From contig NZ_AP024525.1 in assembly GCF_020886775.1 (NCBI RefSeq), positions 1,922,001-1,986,000 of the forward strand: a stretch of 64,000 nucleotides of DNA, read 5' to 3'. Each line of letters opens with the position of its first letter. Position 1 is the stretch's first letter. This DNA is from Sinomonas cyclohexanicum (lineage in GTDB: Bacteria > Actinomycetota > Actinomycetes > Actinomycetales > Micrococcaceae). The translations under genes were made by a program, and so were the position numbers. Shown here in pieces: positions 1 to 11,094 of the stretch. Below the pieces are notes generated by a model. The model was given only the letters and a program-made list of their open reading frames with translations, was not told where the DNA came from and searched no databases.

Positions 1-1
1 C

Positions 2-175
2 GCAGACAGCTATGAGCTGCCCGGCGCCGACCTCTCGGGCGAGGAACTCCTGGTGCGCGTGCTGCCGGCCCAGGCCGACGAATTCACGTGCGCCTCGTGC
101 TTCCTCGTCCGCCACCGCTCGCAGATTGCACGAGAGAAGAACGGCTTGCTCTACTGCAAGGAGTGCGAGGGCTGA
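2..175 (+). CDS. DUF4193 family protein, C-terminal part
   Basis: The reading frame is open from the left edge, so the start lies outside the window; 57 residues are visible. It ends with two CxxC pairs (CASC and CKEC, about 20 residues apart), the zinc-ribbon-like signature of the small actinobacterial DUF4193 proteins, which are usually about 100 residues long. The family has no established function; metal binding is inferred from the cysteines. It converges on the DUF3093 gene and shares a strong hairpin terminator with it. Confidence 0.8.
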   Translation, partial: ADSYELPGADLSGEELLVRVLPAQADEFTCASCFLVRHRSQIAREKNGLLYCKECEG

Positions 176-197
176 GCGCCCTCTGCGCGTCCCCACC

Positions 198-234
198 ACG
201 GCGGCCCCGGCGCATCACGCGCTGGGGCCGCCGT
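198..234. terminator. Bidirectional terminator between DUF4193 and DUF3093 genes
   Basis: An inverted repeat with arms ACGGCGGCCCC and GGGGCCGCCGT plus an inner GCGC pairing lies between two convergent genes. A CTTGG tail follows on the plus strand. No real T-run is present, as is common in high-GC actinobacteria. Confidence 0.65.
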
Positions 235-262
235 CTTGGGTGTCGGGCCGCGGGCCGGAGGC

Positions 263-754
263 TCAGGCCGCGCGGGAATGCTCTGTCAGCGCTGCGACGA
301 GCTTGGACGGATGCCGGCTCGAGACGAGCCAATACGGTGTGCGGTCCTCGGGGTCGGTGAGCTCGACCCGCACCACCGGGGAGATCCAGCCGCGCAGGCA
401 GAGGTAGGCGAGCCCATTGAGCCGCGGGCCGCGCTCGGCCGTGGCCTCCTCGCCGCTGAACGCCTCGACCTCGCCGGCGAACCCGAGCGGGAGCGTCGCC
501 CGGCCTGCGCGGAACGTCGTCGTCGTGACCTGGACCAGCGGGGTCGATCCGATCAGTGCGACCGCGAGGATGATGAAGATCACGACGGCGGCGGTGAACC
601 CTGCCGCGATGCTGATGGGGGCGAACACGAGGATTCCGGCGGCGGAGACGCCCACGGCGACCACCCAGACCCACCACGCGGGCCACAGCTTCTCGGAGTA
701 GACGACGGGATCTGCGGTTCCCGCGCCGGGGGCGGGAGTCGTGGGCTCAGGCAT
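263..754 (-). CDS. DUF3093 domain membrane protein
   Basis: A 163-residue protein. After a short polar N-terminus there are two adjacent hydrophobic segments (about residues 25-48 and 50-72), followed by a soluble C-terminal domain with the pattern GWISPVVRVELTDP and YWLVSSRHP typical of actinobacterial DUF3093 proteins. The ATG at 752-754 was chosen because it precedes the conserved region; the same frame runs on upstream only as an antisense shadow. It is divergent from dut, an arrangement common in Micrococcaceae. Function is unknown; a membrane location is inferred. Confidence 0.85.
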   Translation of the reverse strand: MPEPTTPAPGAGTADPVVYSEKLWPAWWVWVVAVGVSAAGILVFAPISIAAGFTAAVVIFIILAVALIGSTPLVQVTTTTFRAGRATLPLGFAGEVEAFSGEEATAERGPRLNGLAYLCLRGWISPVVRVELTDPEDRTPYWLVSSRHPSKLVAALTEHSRAA

Positions 755-841
755 GTCCCAAGCTTCCACCCGCGCCCCGCCGGGGACAAAACCGGCAGCG
801 GGGGCGACGCCGGTGGGCGCCTGCACGGCACAGGGTCCCGC

Positions 842-847
842 TAGAGT
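842..847 (+). promoter_or_regulatory. -10 box of dut (leaderless)
   Basis: TAGAGT stands 6 bases before the GTG start of dut. Transcription would begin at or next to the start codon, and no Shine-Dalgarno sequence precedes the GTG. Confidence 0.5.
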
Positions 848-853
848 TGACGG

Positions 854-1351
854 GTGAATGCCGAGCAGCAGACAGTTTCCGCCCCGGCGCCGGCCTGGGA
901 GCCGACCCTCGACGTCGAGCTGAAGATGCTCGACGACGGACTCGAACCGCCGTCGTACGCCCACCAGGGGGACGCGGGCGCGGACCTGAGGGCCCGCGTC
1001 GACGTGACGCTGGCCCCCGGTGAGCGCGCGCTCGTCCCGACCGGCGTGAGCATCGCGCTCCCGTTCGGCTATGTGGCCCTCATCCATCCGCGCTCGGGAC
1101 TGGCCACCAAGCATGGCCTCACCGTGGTGAACGCCCCCGGCACGGTCGATGCGGGGTACCGCGGCGAGATCGCCGTGACGCTGCTCAACACCGACTCCAG
1201 CGCGACGCTCGAGCTCCGCCGCGGCGATAGAATCGCACAGATGGTGATCCAGCGCGTGGAGCACGCCAGGTTCGTCACCGTCCCGGAGCTGTCCGGATCC
1301 GTGCGGGGCGCGGGCGGGTTCGGCTCGACCGGCGGGTTCACTGCCCAGTAG
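854..1351 (+). CDS. dut: dUTP diphosphatase
   Basis: Hydrolyses dUTP to dUMP and pyrophosphate, keeping uracil out of DNA and feeding dTMP synthesis. The 165 residues show all five motifs of the trimeric dUTPases in order: AGADLRA, PRSGLATKHG, GTVDAGYRGE, RGDRIAQMVIQ and the glycine-rich RGAGGFGSTG at the C-terminus. Length is normal. The start is GTG with a -10 box 6 bases upstream and no ribosome binding site, so it is probably translated from a leaderless mRNA. The DUF3710 gene follows 42 bases later. Confidence 0.96.
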   Translation: MNAEQQTVSAPAPAWEPTLDVELKMLDDGLEPPSYAHQGDAGADLRARVDVTLAPGERALVPTGVSIALPFGYVALIHPRSGLATKHGLTVVNAPGTVDAGYRGEIAVTLLNTDSSATLELRRGDRIAQMVIQRVEHARFVTVPELSGSVRGAGGFGSTGGFTAQ

Positions 1352-1393
1352 CCAGGGCTGCCGGCCCCACGCCGGCGAGACTAAGGAGTTTGT

Positions 1394-2116
1394 GTGGCAC
1401 TGTTCGGACGCGGCAAGAACGCCAAGCTGACGGCCGAGGACCCCTCGGTGCTCGGCCTGCCCGCGCAGAAGCGCAGCGAGCCGGACAAGAGCGGCTACGG
1501 GCGTGCCCAGAAGGGGCCCTTCGACGCGAGCGAGGCCAGCACCGAGATCGGATATGTGGACTTGGGGGCGATCCTCGTCCGTCCGGTGGACGGCGTCCAG
1601 CTCCGACTCGAACTCGAGGAAGCCACCCAGCGCGTGGTCGCGGTCACCATCGACCTGAACGGCTCGAACCTCCAGCTGCAGGCCTTCGCGGCGCCCCGCT
1701 CCGAGGGCCTCTGGGGCGAGATCCGCGCCCAGATCGCCCAGTCGGTGGCAAGCCAGGGCGGAATGGTCGAGGAGACAGAAGGCACCTTCGGCCCTGAGCT
1801 CATCGCGAGGCTCCCCGCGGACGCGTCGGGGGAGCGCCGCAGCTACCGCGCCGCGCGGTTCATGGGGGTCGATGGCCCGCGGTGGTTCCTCCGCGGTGTG
1901 CTCGGCGGGCCCGCAGCCGAGAATCGTGAGGCCTCCGCGGAGCTGGAGGACCTCTTCCGGCACGTCGTGGTGGACCGTGGGGAGTCGCCGCTCCCCCCGC
2001 GGGAGCTCCTGCCCCTGCGGATCCCGGTCGAGGCCGCACCGCACGAGAACGGCCCTGGACACGAGGAGGCGCCGCAGGCGCCCGAGCGGGGACCGGAGAT
2101 CACCCATCTTGGCTGA
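1394..2116 (+). CDS. DUF3710 domain protein
   Basis: A 240-residue soluble protein of the actinobacterial DUF3710 family, regularly found after dut. The start is GTG, with AAGGAG five bases upstream. The family has no known activity. Visible features are a charged N-terminus beginning MALFGRGKNA, a central region resembling a mixed alpha/beta domain (IDLNGSNLQLQAFAAPRSEG), and a polar tail. It overlaps the next gene by 8 bases if that gene starts at the TTG, suggesting translational coupling. Confidence 0.85.
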   Translation: MALFGRGKNAKLTAEDPSVLGLPAQKRSEPDKSGYGRAQKGPFDASEASTEIGYVDLGAILVRPVDGVQLRLELEEATQRVVAVTIDLNGSNLQLQAFAAPRSEGLWGEIRAQIAQSVASQGGMVEETEGTFGPELIARLPADASGERRSYRAARFMGVDGPRWFLRGVLGGPAAENREASAELEDLFRHVVVDRGESPLPPRELLPLRIPVEAAPHENGPGHEEAPQAPERGPEITHLG

Positions 2117-2426
2117 GGCGGCCGGCATGGTCCGGCTCGAGGGCTTCGGAGGCCTGCCCGAGCGGGGGCAGGTGGCAGGCGAAGGCGTGGTCCGTTCGCT
2201 CACGTACGTCCCCGCCGACGAGGCGCCGCGCCTGACCGCGGTGGTCGAGGATGAGAGCGCGCTCCCCGGACGCGGGCCCGCACTCTGCCTCGTCTGGCTG
2301 GGCCGCCGCCGGGTCAGCGGCGTGAACGCCGGAACGCGCCTGCGTTTCTCCGGCATGCTCGCCCACTTCCACGGAGTCCCGACCATCTACAACCCTCATT
2401 ACGAGATCCTTGCCCAGGAGGACTGA
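2109..2426 (+). CDS. Small OB-fold nucleic-acid-binding-like protein
   Basis: A 105-residue protein. The pattern EGVVRSLTYVP, TAVVEDES and a terminal GVPTIYNPHYEIL fits the short OB-fold (tRNA anticodon-type) proteins encoded between DUF3710 and DUF3159 genes in Micrococcales. The TTG at 2109 has GGAG about 12 bases upstream and overlaps the DUF3710 stop; an ATG at 2127 is the alternative. RNA or DNA binding is inferred only from the fold family. Confidence 0.65.
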   Translation: MAEAAGMVRLEGFGGLPERGQVAGEGVVRSLTYVPADEAPRLTAVVEDESALPGRGPALCLVWLGRRRVSGVNAGTRLRFSGMLAHFHGVPTIYNPHYEILAQED

Positions 2427-2427
2427 C

Positions 2428-3156
2428 GTGAGCGCACACGACGGCGCCCAGGACCGGGGACCCAACCCGGAGGAGGCCCCGAGCACCGCCGACCTCGCCA
2501 GGGCCTACGCCGCCAAGGCCGGCCTGCACCGGCACGACGACGGGCGCATCGACGTGCTCCGCAGCGCCGGGGGAATGCGCGGCCTCCTCGAGAGCATCCT
2601 GCCCGGGCTCGTGTTCCTCGTGTGCTTCACGCTCGTGCAGAACCTCGTCCTTGCCGCGGTGCTGTCCCTTGCCGTGGCGGCCGTCTTCGTCGTCGTGCGC
2701 CTCGTGGGCCGCACTCCGCCGACCCAGGCGTTCGCGGGTGTCATCGGCGTCGGCGTCTCGGCCGCGCTTGCGCTCTTCACGGGCCGCGCGGAGAACTTCT
2801 ACGTCTCCGGGTTCCTGACGAACGCCGCGTACATCGCCGCCATGGTCATCTCGATCCTGCTCAAGTGGCCGCTCATGGGCGTGCTGTTCGGCTTCCTCCG
2901 GAACGAGGGCCTGCACTGGCGCCAGGACCCCGTCCGGGCGCGGCAGTACGGCCTCGGCACCTGGATCATGGTGGCCGTGCTCGCCCTGCGTCTGCTCGTG
3001 CAGGTTCCGCTGTACTTCATGGGCGACGCCGGTCTGGTCGCCTTGGGCGCCACACGCCTGATCATGGGGGTGCCGCTGTACGCGCTCGGCCTCTGGATCG
3101 CGTGGCTCATCACCCGGCCGATCACGGCCCCGACGACGGCGCCCTCCGCGGACTGA
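2428..3156 (+). CDS. DUF3159 domain integral membrane protein
   Basis: A 242-residue protein with five or six hydrophobic segments and short loops, matching the actinobacterial DUF3159 family (conserved GLLESILPGLVF near the first segment and a conserved WRQDPVRARQY loop). The start is GTG with a near-perfect AGGAGG six bases upstream; an in-frame TTG at 2410 is less likely because it would bury this site inside the gene. The family has no proven function. It converges with the TrkA-type pair, with only 15 bases between the stops and no terminator. Confidence 0.85.
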   Translation: MSAHDGAQDRGPNPEEAPSTADLARAYAAKAGLHRHDDGRIDVLRSAGGMRGLLESILPGLVFLVCFTLVQNLVLAAVLSLAVAAVFVVVRLVGRTPPTQAFAGVIGVGVSAALALFTGRAENFYVSGFLTNAAYIAAMVISILLKWPLMGVLFGFLRNEGLHWRQDPVRARQYGLGTWIMVAVLALRLLVQVPLYFMGDAGLVALGATRLIMGVPLYALGLWIAWLITRPITAPTTAPSAD

Positions 3157-3171
3157 GCCCTGCCGACCGCC

Positions 3172-3894
3172 TCAGCCGTCGAACGCGTCGTCCTCGTCCT
3201 CGGCGGGTGCCGGCAGCTCCCGTTCCGGTGCCTCGGACTGCGGCGCGAGGAGGGCCCTGAGCTCGTCCTCTCCGGCGATCGTGGAGATGAAGAACAGCTC
3301 GTCCCGGTGGTCGACCACGTCGTCCCGGCTCGGTGGGATCGGCTTCTGGTCGCGCAGGATCGCCACGAGTGTGCAGTCGGCGGGCCAATCGATCTGGCCC
3401 ACCGTCTTGCCGACAACGTGCGAGTCGGCGGGCACGGTGAACTCCACGAGGGACGCGACGCCGGTCTGCAGCGTCATGAGGCGCACGACGTCGCCGATCT
3501 CGACCGCCTCCTCGACGAGGGCCGTCATGAGCCGTGGCGTGTTGACCGCGACGTCGACGCCCCACGCGCCGTCGAACATCCAGTCGTTCTTCGGGTTGTT
3601 CACGCGGCCGACCGTGCGGCCGACCCCGAACTCCGTCTTGGCCAGGAGCGAGACGACGAGGTTCACCTTGTCGTCCCCCGAAGCGGACACGACGACGTCC
3701 GCCTCGTCGACGCGGGCCTCCTTGAGGGTCGAGAGCTCGCACGCGTCGCCGATGAGCCACTTGGCACCGCGCAGCCCGCTGCGCCCGATCACCTCGGGCT
3801 TGGGGTCGATGAGCAGGACCTCGTGACGGTGGGCGAGGAGCTCGCGCGCGATCGAGCTGCCGACGCTGCCGGCCCCGGCGATGATGACCTTCAC
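3172..3894 (-). CDS. TrkA-family potassium uptake regulatory protein (second of pair)
   Basis: A 240-residue cytosolic regulator of Trk/Ktr-type potassium uptake. The N-terminal Rossmann domain has GAGSVG at residues 7-12 and the acidic end of strand 2 (LLID). The C-terminal half, around VEFTVPADSHVVGKTVGQIDW, is a TrkA-C ligand-binding domain. The GTG start directly abuts the stop of the upstream paralogue (TAA then GTG), so the two are translated together and probably form a heteromeric gating ring, as for CeoB/CeoC of mycobacteria. The potassium channel itself is not in the window; the downstream APC permease is a different family. Confidence 0.9.
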   Translation of the reverse strand: MKVIIAGAGSVGSSIARELLAHRHEVLLIDPKPEVIGRSGLRGAKWLIGDACELSTLKEARVDEADVVVSASGDDKVNLVVSLLAKTEFGVGRTVGRVNNPKNDWMFDGAWGVDVAVNTPRLMTALVEEAVEIGDVVRLMTLQTGVASLVEFTVPADSHVVGKTVGQIDWPADCTLVAILRDQKPIPPSRDDVVDHRDELFFISTIAGEDELRALLAPQSEAPERELPAPAEDEDDAFDG

Positions 3895-4566
3895 TTACGC
3901 CTCCTTGACGGGCGGTGCGGAGAGGATGCGGGAGACCTCGGCGGCGTCGGAGAGATCCATCATGACGTGCACGGTGTCGCCCTCCTGGTACGCCGTCCCG
4001 GCGGTAGGCAGCATGCCCTCCCCGAAGCGGGTGACGTACGCGACCCGCACGCGGGCGGCGCGCTCGACGGCGGCGAGCGGGTGCCCGAGCCACGTCGGGT
4101 CCAGCCCGACCTCCGTGAGCACCAGCCGGCCGGAGGGCTCCCGGTAGTCACCGGCCACACCGGACTCGGGGAGGATCCGGCGCAGGACCTGGTCGGCGCT
4201 CCAGCGGACGGCGGCGACCGTGGGGATCCCGAGGCGCTGGTAGATCTCCGCGCGCCCCGGATCGTAGATGCGGGCGACGACGTGCTGGACATGGAACGTC
4301 TCACGGGCCACGCGGGTGGCGAGGATGTTCGAGTTGTCGCCGCTCGAGACGGCCGCGAACGCGTAGGCCTCCTCGATCCCGGCCTGCTTCATCGTGTCTC
4401 GGTCGAACCCGATGCCAGTGACCTTGCGGCCCGAGAACGTGCGGCGCAGGCGGCGGAAGGCGCGGTCGTCCTGATCGATGATGGCAACCGAGTGGCCGGA
4501 GTCCTCGAGGGTGTGGGCGAGGGTGACGCCGACGCGTCCGCAGCCCATGATCACGTAGTGCGCCAT
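3895..4566 (-). CDS. TrkA-family potassium uptake regulatory protein (first of pair)
   Basis: A 223-residue NAD-binding TrkA-N/TrkA-C protein with GCGRVG at residues 8-13 followed by VAIIDQDD. It is the first gene of the two-gene unit. The ATG at 4566 was chosen over an upstream in-frame start because TACATT sits 7 bases before it, giving a leaderless transcript, and because the conserved domain begins at once. Likely partner of the 240-residue paralogue downstream in potassium homeostasis. Confidence 0.9.
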   Translation of the reverse strand: MAHYVIMGCGRVGVTLAHTLEDSGHSVAIIDQDDRAFRRLRRTFSGRKVTGIGFDRDTMKQAGIEEAYAFAAVSSGDNSNILATRVARETFHVQHVVARIYDPGRAEIYQRLGIPTVAAVRWSADQVLRRILPESGVAGDYREPSGRLVLTEVGLDPTWLGHPLAAVERAARVRVAYVTRFGEGMLPTAGTAYQEGDTVHVMMDLSDAAEVSRILSAPPVKEA

Positions 4567-4573
4567 GGCCCCC

Positions 4574-4579
4574 AATGTA
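4574..4579 (-). promoter_or_regulatory. -10 box of the TrkA pair (leaderless)
   Basis: On the minus strand TACATT ends 7 bases before the ATG at 4566. It lies back to back with the permease promoter within a 56-base divergent region. Confidence 0.45.
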
Positions 4580-4610
4580 CCCCGCGATGACACCGCCCGC
4601 GGTTGTCGCA

Positions 4611-4616
4611 TAACGT
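4611..4616 (+). promoter_or_regulatory. -10 box of APC permease (leaderless)
   Basis: TAACGT ends 6 bases before the GTG at 4623, the same geometry as for dut. Confidence 0.4.
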
Positions 4617-4622
4617 GTCAGG

Positions 4623-6596
4623 GTGCTGACGATTCTGAACTCGGTCAAGCGCGTGATCGTGGGGCGCGCTCTGCGCAACGACCGGCTCACGCACACGCTG
4701 CTGCCGAAGCGCATCGCGCTGCCGATCTTCGCCTCGGACGCGCTCTCCTCCGTGGCGTACGCGCCGGACGAGATCTTCCTCACGCTCGCGCTCGCAGGCG
4801 TGTCTGCGGTGACCCTTTCCCCGTGGGTGGGGCTCGCTGTCATGCTCGTCCTCATCACGGTGGTCGCCTCATACCGCCAGAACGTCCACGCCTATCCGTC
4901 GGGGGGCGGCGACTACGAGATCGCGACCGAGAACCTCGGCCGCTTCGCCGGCCTCACGGTGGCGAGCGCGCTGCTCGTCGACTACGTCCTCACGGTCGCG
5001 GTGTCGATCTCTTCCGCCGCGACTTACCTGACCACGGCCGTGCCGGCGCTGCACGGCACCCAGGCGATCATTGCCGTCACCGGCGTCGTGGTGCTGGCCC
5101 TCGTGAACCTCCGCGGCATCCGCGAGGCGGGCACCGTGTTCGCGGTTCCCACCTACGTCTTCATGCTCTCGATCCTCGGGATGACCGCGATCGGGGTCGT
5201 CCAGTGGCTCACGGGCACCCTCAGGCCGTCCCAGAGCGCGGACTTCACGATCGTCCCCGCCCCGGAATTCGATCAGGGGCTCATGGGGCTCGCCGGCGCG
5301 TTCCTGCTGCTGAGGGCATTCTCCTCCGGCGCAGCCGCGCTGACTGGCGTCGAGGCGATCAGCAATGGGGTGCCCAACTTCAAGCCGCCCAAGAGCAAGA
5401 ACGCTGCCACGACCCTGCTCATGCTCGGCGCCGTTGCCGCCTCGATGCTCGCCGGGATCATCTTCCTCGCGAACGCCACGCGGGTCCACCTCGTCCAGGA
5501 CCCCGGGACCGAGCTGCTTGTGGACGGCCGCACGGTGGGGAGCGACTACATCCAGACGCCGGTCATCGGGCAGATCGCCGACTCCGTCTTCGGCGCGGGC
5601 AGCATCCCCTTCTACATCGTCGTCGCGGCGACCGGCGTGATCCTCGTCTTCGCGTCCAACACGGCGTTCAACGGCTTCCCGGTGCTCGGGTCGATCCTGG
5701 CCCAGGACGGCTACCTTCCGCGCCAGCTCCGCACGCGCGGAGACCGGCTCGCGTTCAGCAACGGCGTGCTCGCCCTCGCCGTAGGTGCGATCGTGCTCAT
5801 CATCGCGTTCGACGCCGAGGTGACCCGCCTCATCCAGCTCTACATCGTCGGTGTGTTCGTCTCGTTCACCATGAGCCAGCTCGGCATGATCCGCCACTGG
5901 ACGCGCGAGCTCAAGCGGGTCAAGGACCGTTCGGTGCGGGTGCGCATGCAGCGGTCCCGGGTGATCAACACCATTGGCCTCGTCATGACGGCCACGGTCC
6001 TCGTGATCGTGCTCATCACCAAGTTCCTCCTCGGGGCGTGGATCGCGATCCTCGCGATGTTCGCCATCTTCCTCATCATGTGGAGCATCCACGCGCACTA
6101 CGCCAACGTGGCGCGGGAGCTCGCGGTGGGCGACGACGCCTCCGCCCGGGCCCTCCCGAGCCGCGTCCACGCCGTCCTGCTCGTCTCGCACGTGCGCAAG
6201 CCGGTGCTCCGTGCCCTCGCCTATGCGCGCGCCTCCCGCCCGTCCCAGCTCGACGCCGTCACGGTGGACATCAGCCCCGAGGAGACGGCCCAGACGGTCG
6301 CGGACTGGGACAAGCTCGAGATCCCGGTGCCCCTCACGGTCCTCGCGAGTCCCTACCGCGAGACGGTCACCCCGCTCATGGACTACATCCGGGGGATGCG
6401 GCGAGAGTCTCCGCGGGACCTGATCGTCGTGTACATCCCTGAGTACGTGGTGGGCAAATGGTGGGAGCAGCTCGTGCACAACCAGACCGCGCTGCGGATC
6501 AAGACCCGGCTCCATTTCGAGCCGGGCGTCATGGTGGCGTCCGTGCCATGGCAGCTGAAGTCGAGCGAGGAAGCCAGGAGGCTGCAGGAGCTGTGA
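4623..6596 (+). CDS. APC superfamily permease with cytosolic C-terminal domain
   Basis: A 657-residue transporter. About twelve hydrophobic segments span residues 30-490, beginning with the conserved LPIFASDALSSVAYAPDEI and YPSGGGDYEIATENLG of APC amino-acid permeases. Roughly 150 soluble C-terminal residues follow. Micrococcaceae carry it regularly beside the TrkA pair and a TrmA-like methyltransferase, so a link to potassium or cation uptake is possible, but the substrate cannot be read from sequence. The stop overlaps the methyltransferase start by 4 bases (GTGA). Confidence 0.85.
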   Translation: MLTILNSVKRVIVGRALRNDRLTHTLLPKRIALPIFASDALSSVAYAPDEIFLTLALAGVSAVTLSPWVGLAVMLVLITVVASYRQNVHAYPSGGGDYEIATENLGRFAGLTVASALLVDYVLTVAVSISSAATYLTTAVPALHGTQAIIAVTGVVVLALVNLRGIREAGTVFAVPTYVFMLSILGMTAIGVVQWLTGTLRPSQSADFTIVPAPEFDQGLMGLAGAFLLLRAFSSGAAALTGVEAISNGVPNFKPPKSKNAATTLLMLGAVAASMLAGIIFLANATRVHLVQDPGTELLVDGRTVGSDYIQTPVIGQIADSVFGAGSIPFYIVVAATGVILVFASNTAFNGFPVLGSILAQDGYLPRQLRTRGDRLAFSNGVLALAVGAIVLIIAFDAEVTRLIQLYIVGVFVSFTMSQLGMIRHWTRELKRVKDRSVRVRMQRSRVINTIGLVMTATVLVIVLITKFLLGAWIAILAMFAIFLIMWSIHAHYANVARELAVGDDASARALPSRVHAVLLVSHVRKPVLRALAYARASRPSQLDAVTVDISPEETAQTVADWDKLEIPVPLTVLASPYRETVTPLMDYIRGMRRESPRDLIVVYIPEYVVGKWWEQLVHNQTALRIKTRLHFEPGVMVASVPWQLKSSEEARRLQEL

Positions 6597-7963
6597 GCAC
6601 GACTGAGGAAGCCGGTGCCGCCGGCAGCACGCTCGAGCTGCGCCTGGGACCGGTGGCCCACGGCGGGCACATGGTCGCCCGGCACGAGGGCAGGGTCGTC
6701 TTCGTCCGGCACGGGCTCCCGGGAGAACTCGTGCTGGCCGCGCTCACTGATGCCGCCCCGGACGCGAAGTTCTGGCGCGCCGACGTCGTGGACGTCCTGG
6801 AGCCCTCCCCGCACCGGCGCGCACACGTCTGGGACGCCGCCGACTCGCTTGCCGCCTACGCGCGGGGCGGCCTGCCCGTGGGCGGTGCAGAGTTCGGGCA
6901 CATCGAACTCGGCGAGCAGCGCAGGCTTAAGGCCGAGGTGGTACGCGAACAGCTCTCACGGCTCGCGGGCATCGAGCAAGGCCCTGGGCACGAGGTCGTC
7001 GTCGAGCCGGTACCGCTGTTCCCGGACACGGACGACGACGCCGGCGGACTCGCGTGGCGCACCCGCTGCAGCTTCGCGGTGACCCCCGAGGGACTCCTCG
7101 CGATGCACGCGCACCGGTCCGACGCCCTTGTCCCGGTCGAGCAGATGCCGCTCGCGACCCCCGAGATCAACGCCCTGCGGCTGTGGGACCTTGACCTGCG
7201 GGGCATCGAGCGCCTCGAGGTCGCCGCCCCTGCCTCGGGCTCCGCGCCGCTGGCCGTGTTCACGCTCGCCGAGGGCGTTGCCCCCGCGCGGCTGACCGAG
7301 ATCCTGGCCGGGCTCGACCCCTCCGTCTCGGCGAGCGCGGTCGGCCCCGGCGCCGGGAAGGCGCCGCTCACCGTGCGGGGGCGCGGGTCGGTCACCGAGC
7401 ACGTCCTCGGGCACCACTACACGGTGACGGGGGAGGGGTTCTGGCAGATCCACCGGCGAGCGCCCGAGACCCTCATGACCGCCGCGATGGAGGTGCTTGA
7501 CGGCACCCTCGTGCCGGGCGCCCAGGTCGCCGACCTCTACGCCGGCGCCGGCCTCTTCACCGCGCCGCTCGCCGAGGCGGTGGGGCCGTCCGGATACGTG
7601 CTCTCGGTCGAGGGGGCGCCGGGGACGAGCCGCGACGCGCGGCGGACGTTCAAGCGGCAGCCGGAGGTCGCCGTCGTCCAGGGCAGGGTCGAGCGGGTGC
7701 TGCACCGTCACGGCGGCCCGGGGGCGTTCGACGCTGTCGTGCTTGATCCGCCGAGGGCCGGAGCGGGGCGCGACGTCGTGCGGCAGCTGATCGACATGGC
7801 GCCACGGGCAGTGGCGTACGTTGCCTGCGACCCTGCCTCGTTCGCCCGGGACGTCGGCTGGTTCAGGGCCGCTGGCTGGACGCTCGAGAGCCTGCGGGCC
7901 TTCGACCTGTACCCCATGACCCATCACGTCGAGACGGTCGGGCTGCTCACTCCGCCCGCGTGA
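6593..7963 (+). CDS. Class I SAM-dependent RNA methyltransferase (TrmA/RlmD-like)
   Basis: A 456-residue 5-methyluridine-type RNA methyltransferase. The N-terminal TRAM-like domain (LRLGPVAHGGHMVARHEG) is followed by the SAM-binding motif DLYAGAGLFT, the motif LDPPRAGAG and the catalytic-cysteine motif VACDPASFARD. In TrmA/RumA enzymes that cysteine attacks C6 of uracil. The four cysteines of the RumA iron-sulfur cluster are not evident. Whether tRNA or rRNA is the target is not decidable here. The GTG overlaps the permease stop, so the genes are coupled. Confidence 0.88.
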   Translation: MSTTEEAGAAGSTLELRLGPVAHGGHMVARHEGRVVFVRHGLPGELVLAALTDAAPDAKFWRADVVDVLEPSPHRRAHVWDAADSLAAYARGGLPVGGAEFGHIELGEQRRLKAEVVREQLSRLAGIEQGPGHEVVVEPVPLFPDTDDDAGGLAWRTRCSFAVTPEGLLAMHAHRSDALVPVEQMPLATPEINALRLWDLDLRGIERLEVAAPASGSAPLAVFTLAEGVAPARLTEILAGLDPSVSASAVGPGAGKAPLTVRGRGSVTEHVLGHHYTVTGEGFWQIHRRAPETLMTAAMEVLDGTLVPGAQVADLYAGAGLFTAPLAEAVGPSGYVLSVEGAPGTSRDARRTFKRQPEVAVVQGRVERVLHRHGGPGAFDAVVLDPPRAGAGRDVVRQLIDMAPRAVAYVACDPASFARDVGWFRAAGWTLESLRAFDLYPMTHHVETVGLLTPPA

Positions 7964-7989
7964 CCAACCCCCCTGAGCGGCATCGGGTC

Positions 7990-7995
7990 TAGGAT
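7990..7995 (+). promoter_or_regulatory. Candidate -10 box of acnA
   Basis: TAGGAT lies 108 bases before the acnA start. Transcription would begin near 8002, placing the palindrome at 8029-8050 inside the 5' leader. No convincing -35 box is visible. Confidence 0.35.
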
Positions 7996-8028
7996 GGGCC
8001 GCGATGGGAACGGCCTTCATGGTAGCCC

Positions 8029-8050
8029 CTAGTTAGGCATGCCTAACTAG
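8029..8050. promoter_or_regulatory. Perfect 22-bp palindrome upstream of acnA, iron-box-like operator
   Basis: Half site CTAGTTAGGCA followed by its exact reverse complement, 52 bases before the acnA start. The TTAGG...CCTAA ends resemble DtxR/IdeR metal-repressor boxes, although the classic box has an odd-length 19-bp core. Aconitase holds an iron-sulfur cluster and is iron-controlled in related actinobacteria. It is AT-rich and has no T-run, so it is not a terminator. Confidence 0.6.
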
Positions 8051-8102
8051 CGACCCCCTCGGGCCGGGACAAAGATGGCAGTGTTGCGAGAGGAGTCCTG
8101 CA

Positions 8103-10952
<2,850 letters not shown>

Positions 10953-11001
10953 CGGACTGCGCGTCTAGCGCGGAGGTTGATGCGCTGACCAGAGCCGCAC
11001 A

Positions 11002-11037
11002 CAGGGAGGGCCCTACCGCGAGGTAGGGCCCTCCCTG
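11002..11037 (+). terminator. Terminator of acnA
   Basis: A perfect 16-bp stem (arms CAGGGAGGGCCCTACC and its complement) closes on a GCGA tetraloop 50 bases after the acnA stop. TGCGTCTG follows, without a T-run. Confidence 0.8.
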
Positions 11038-11094
11038 CGTCTGCGGCCGGAGGCGTTACAGTGGTTCGTGCACGTTTCGAGCAAGGAGTCGCCC

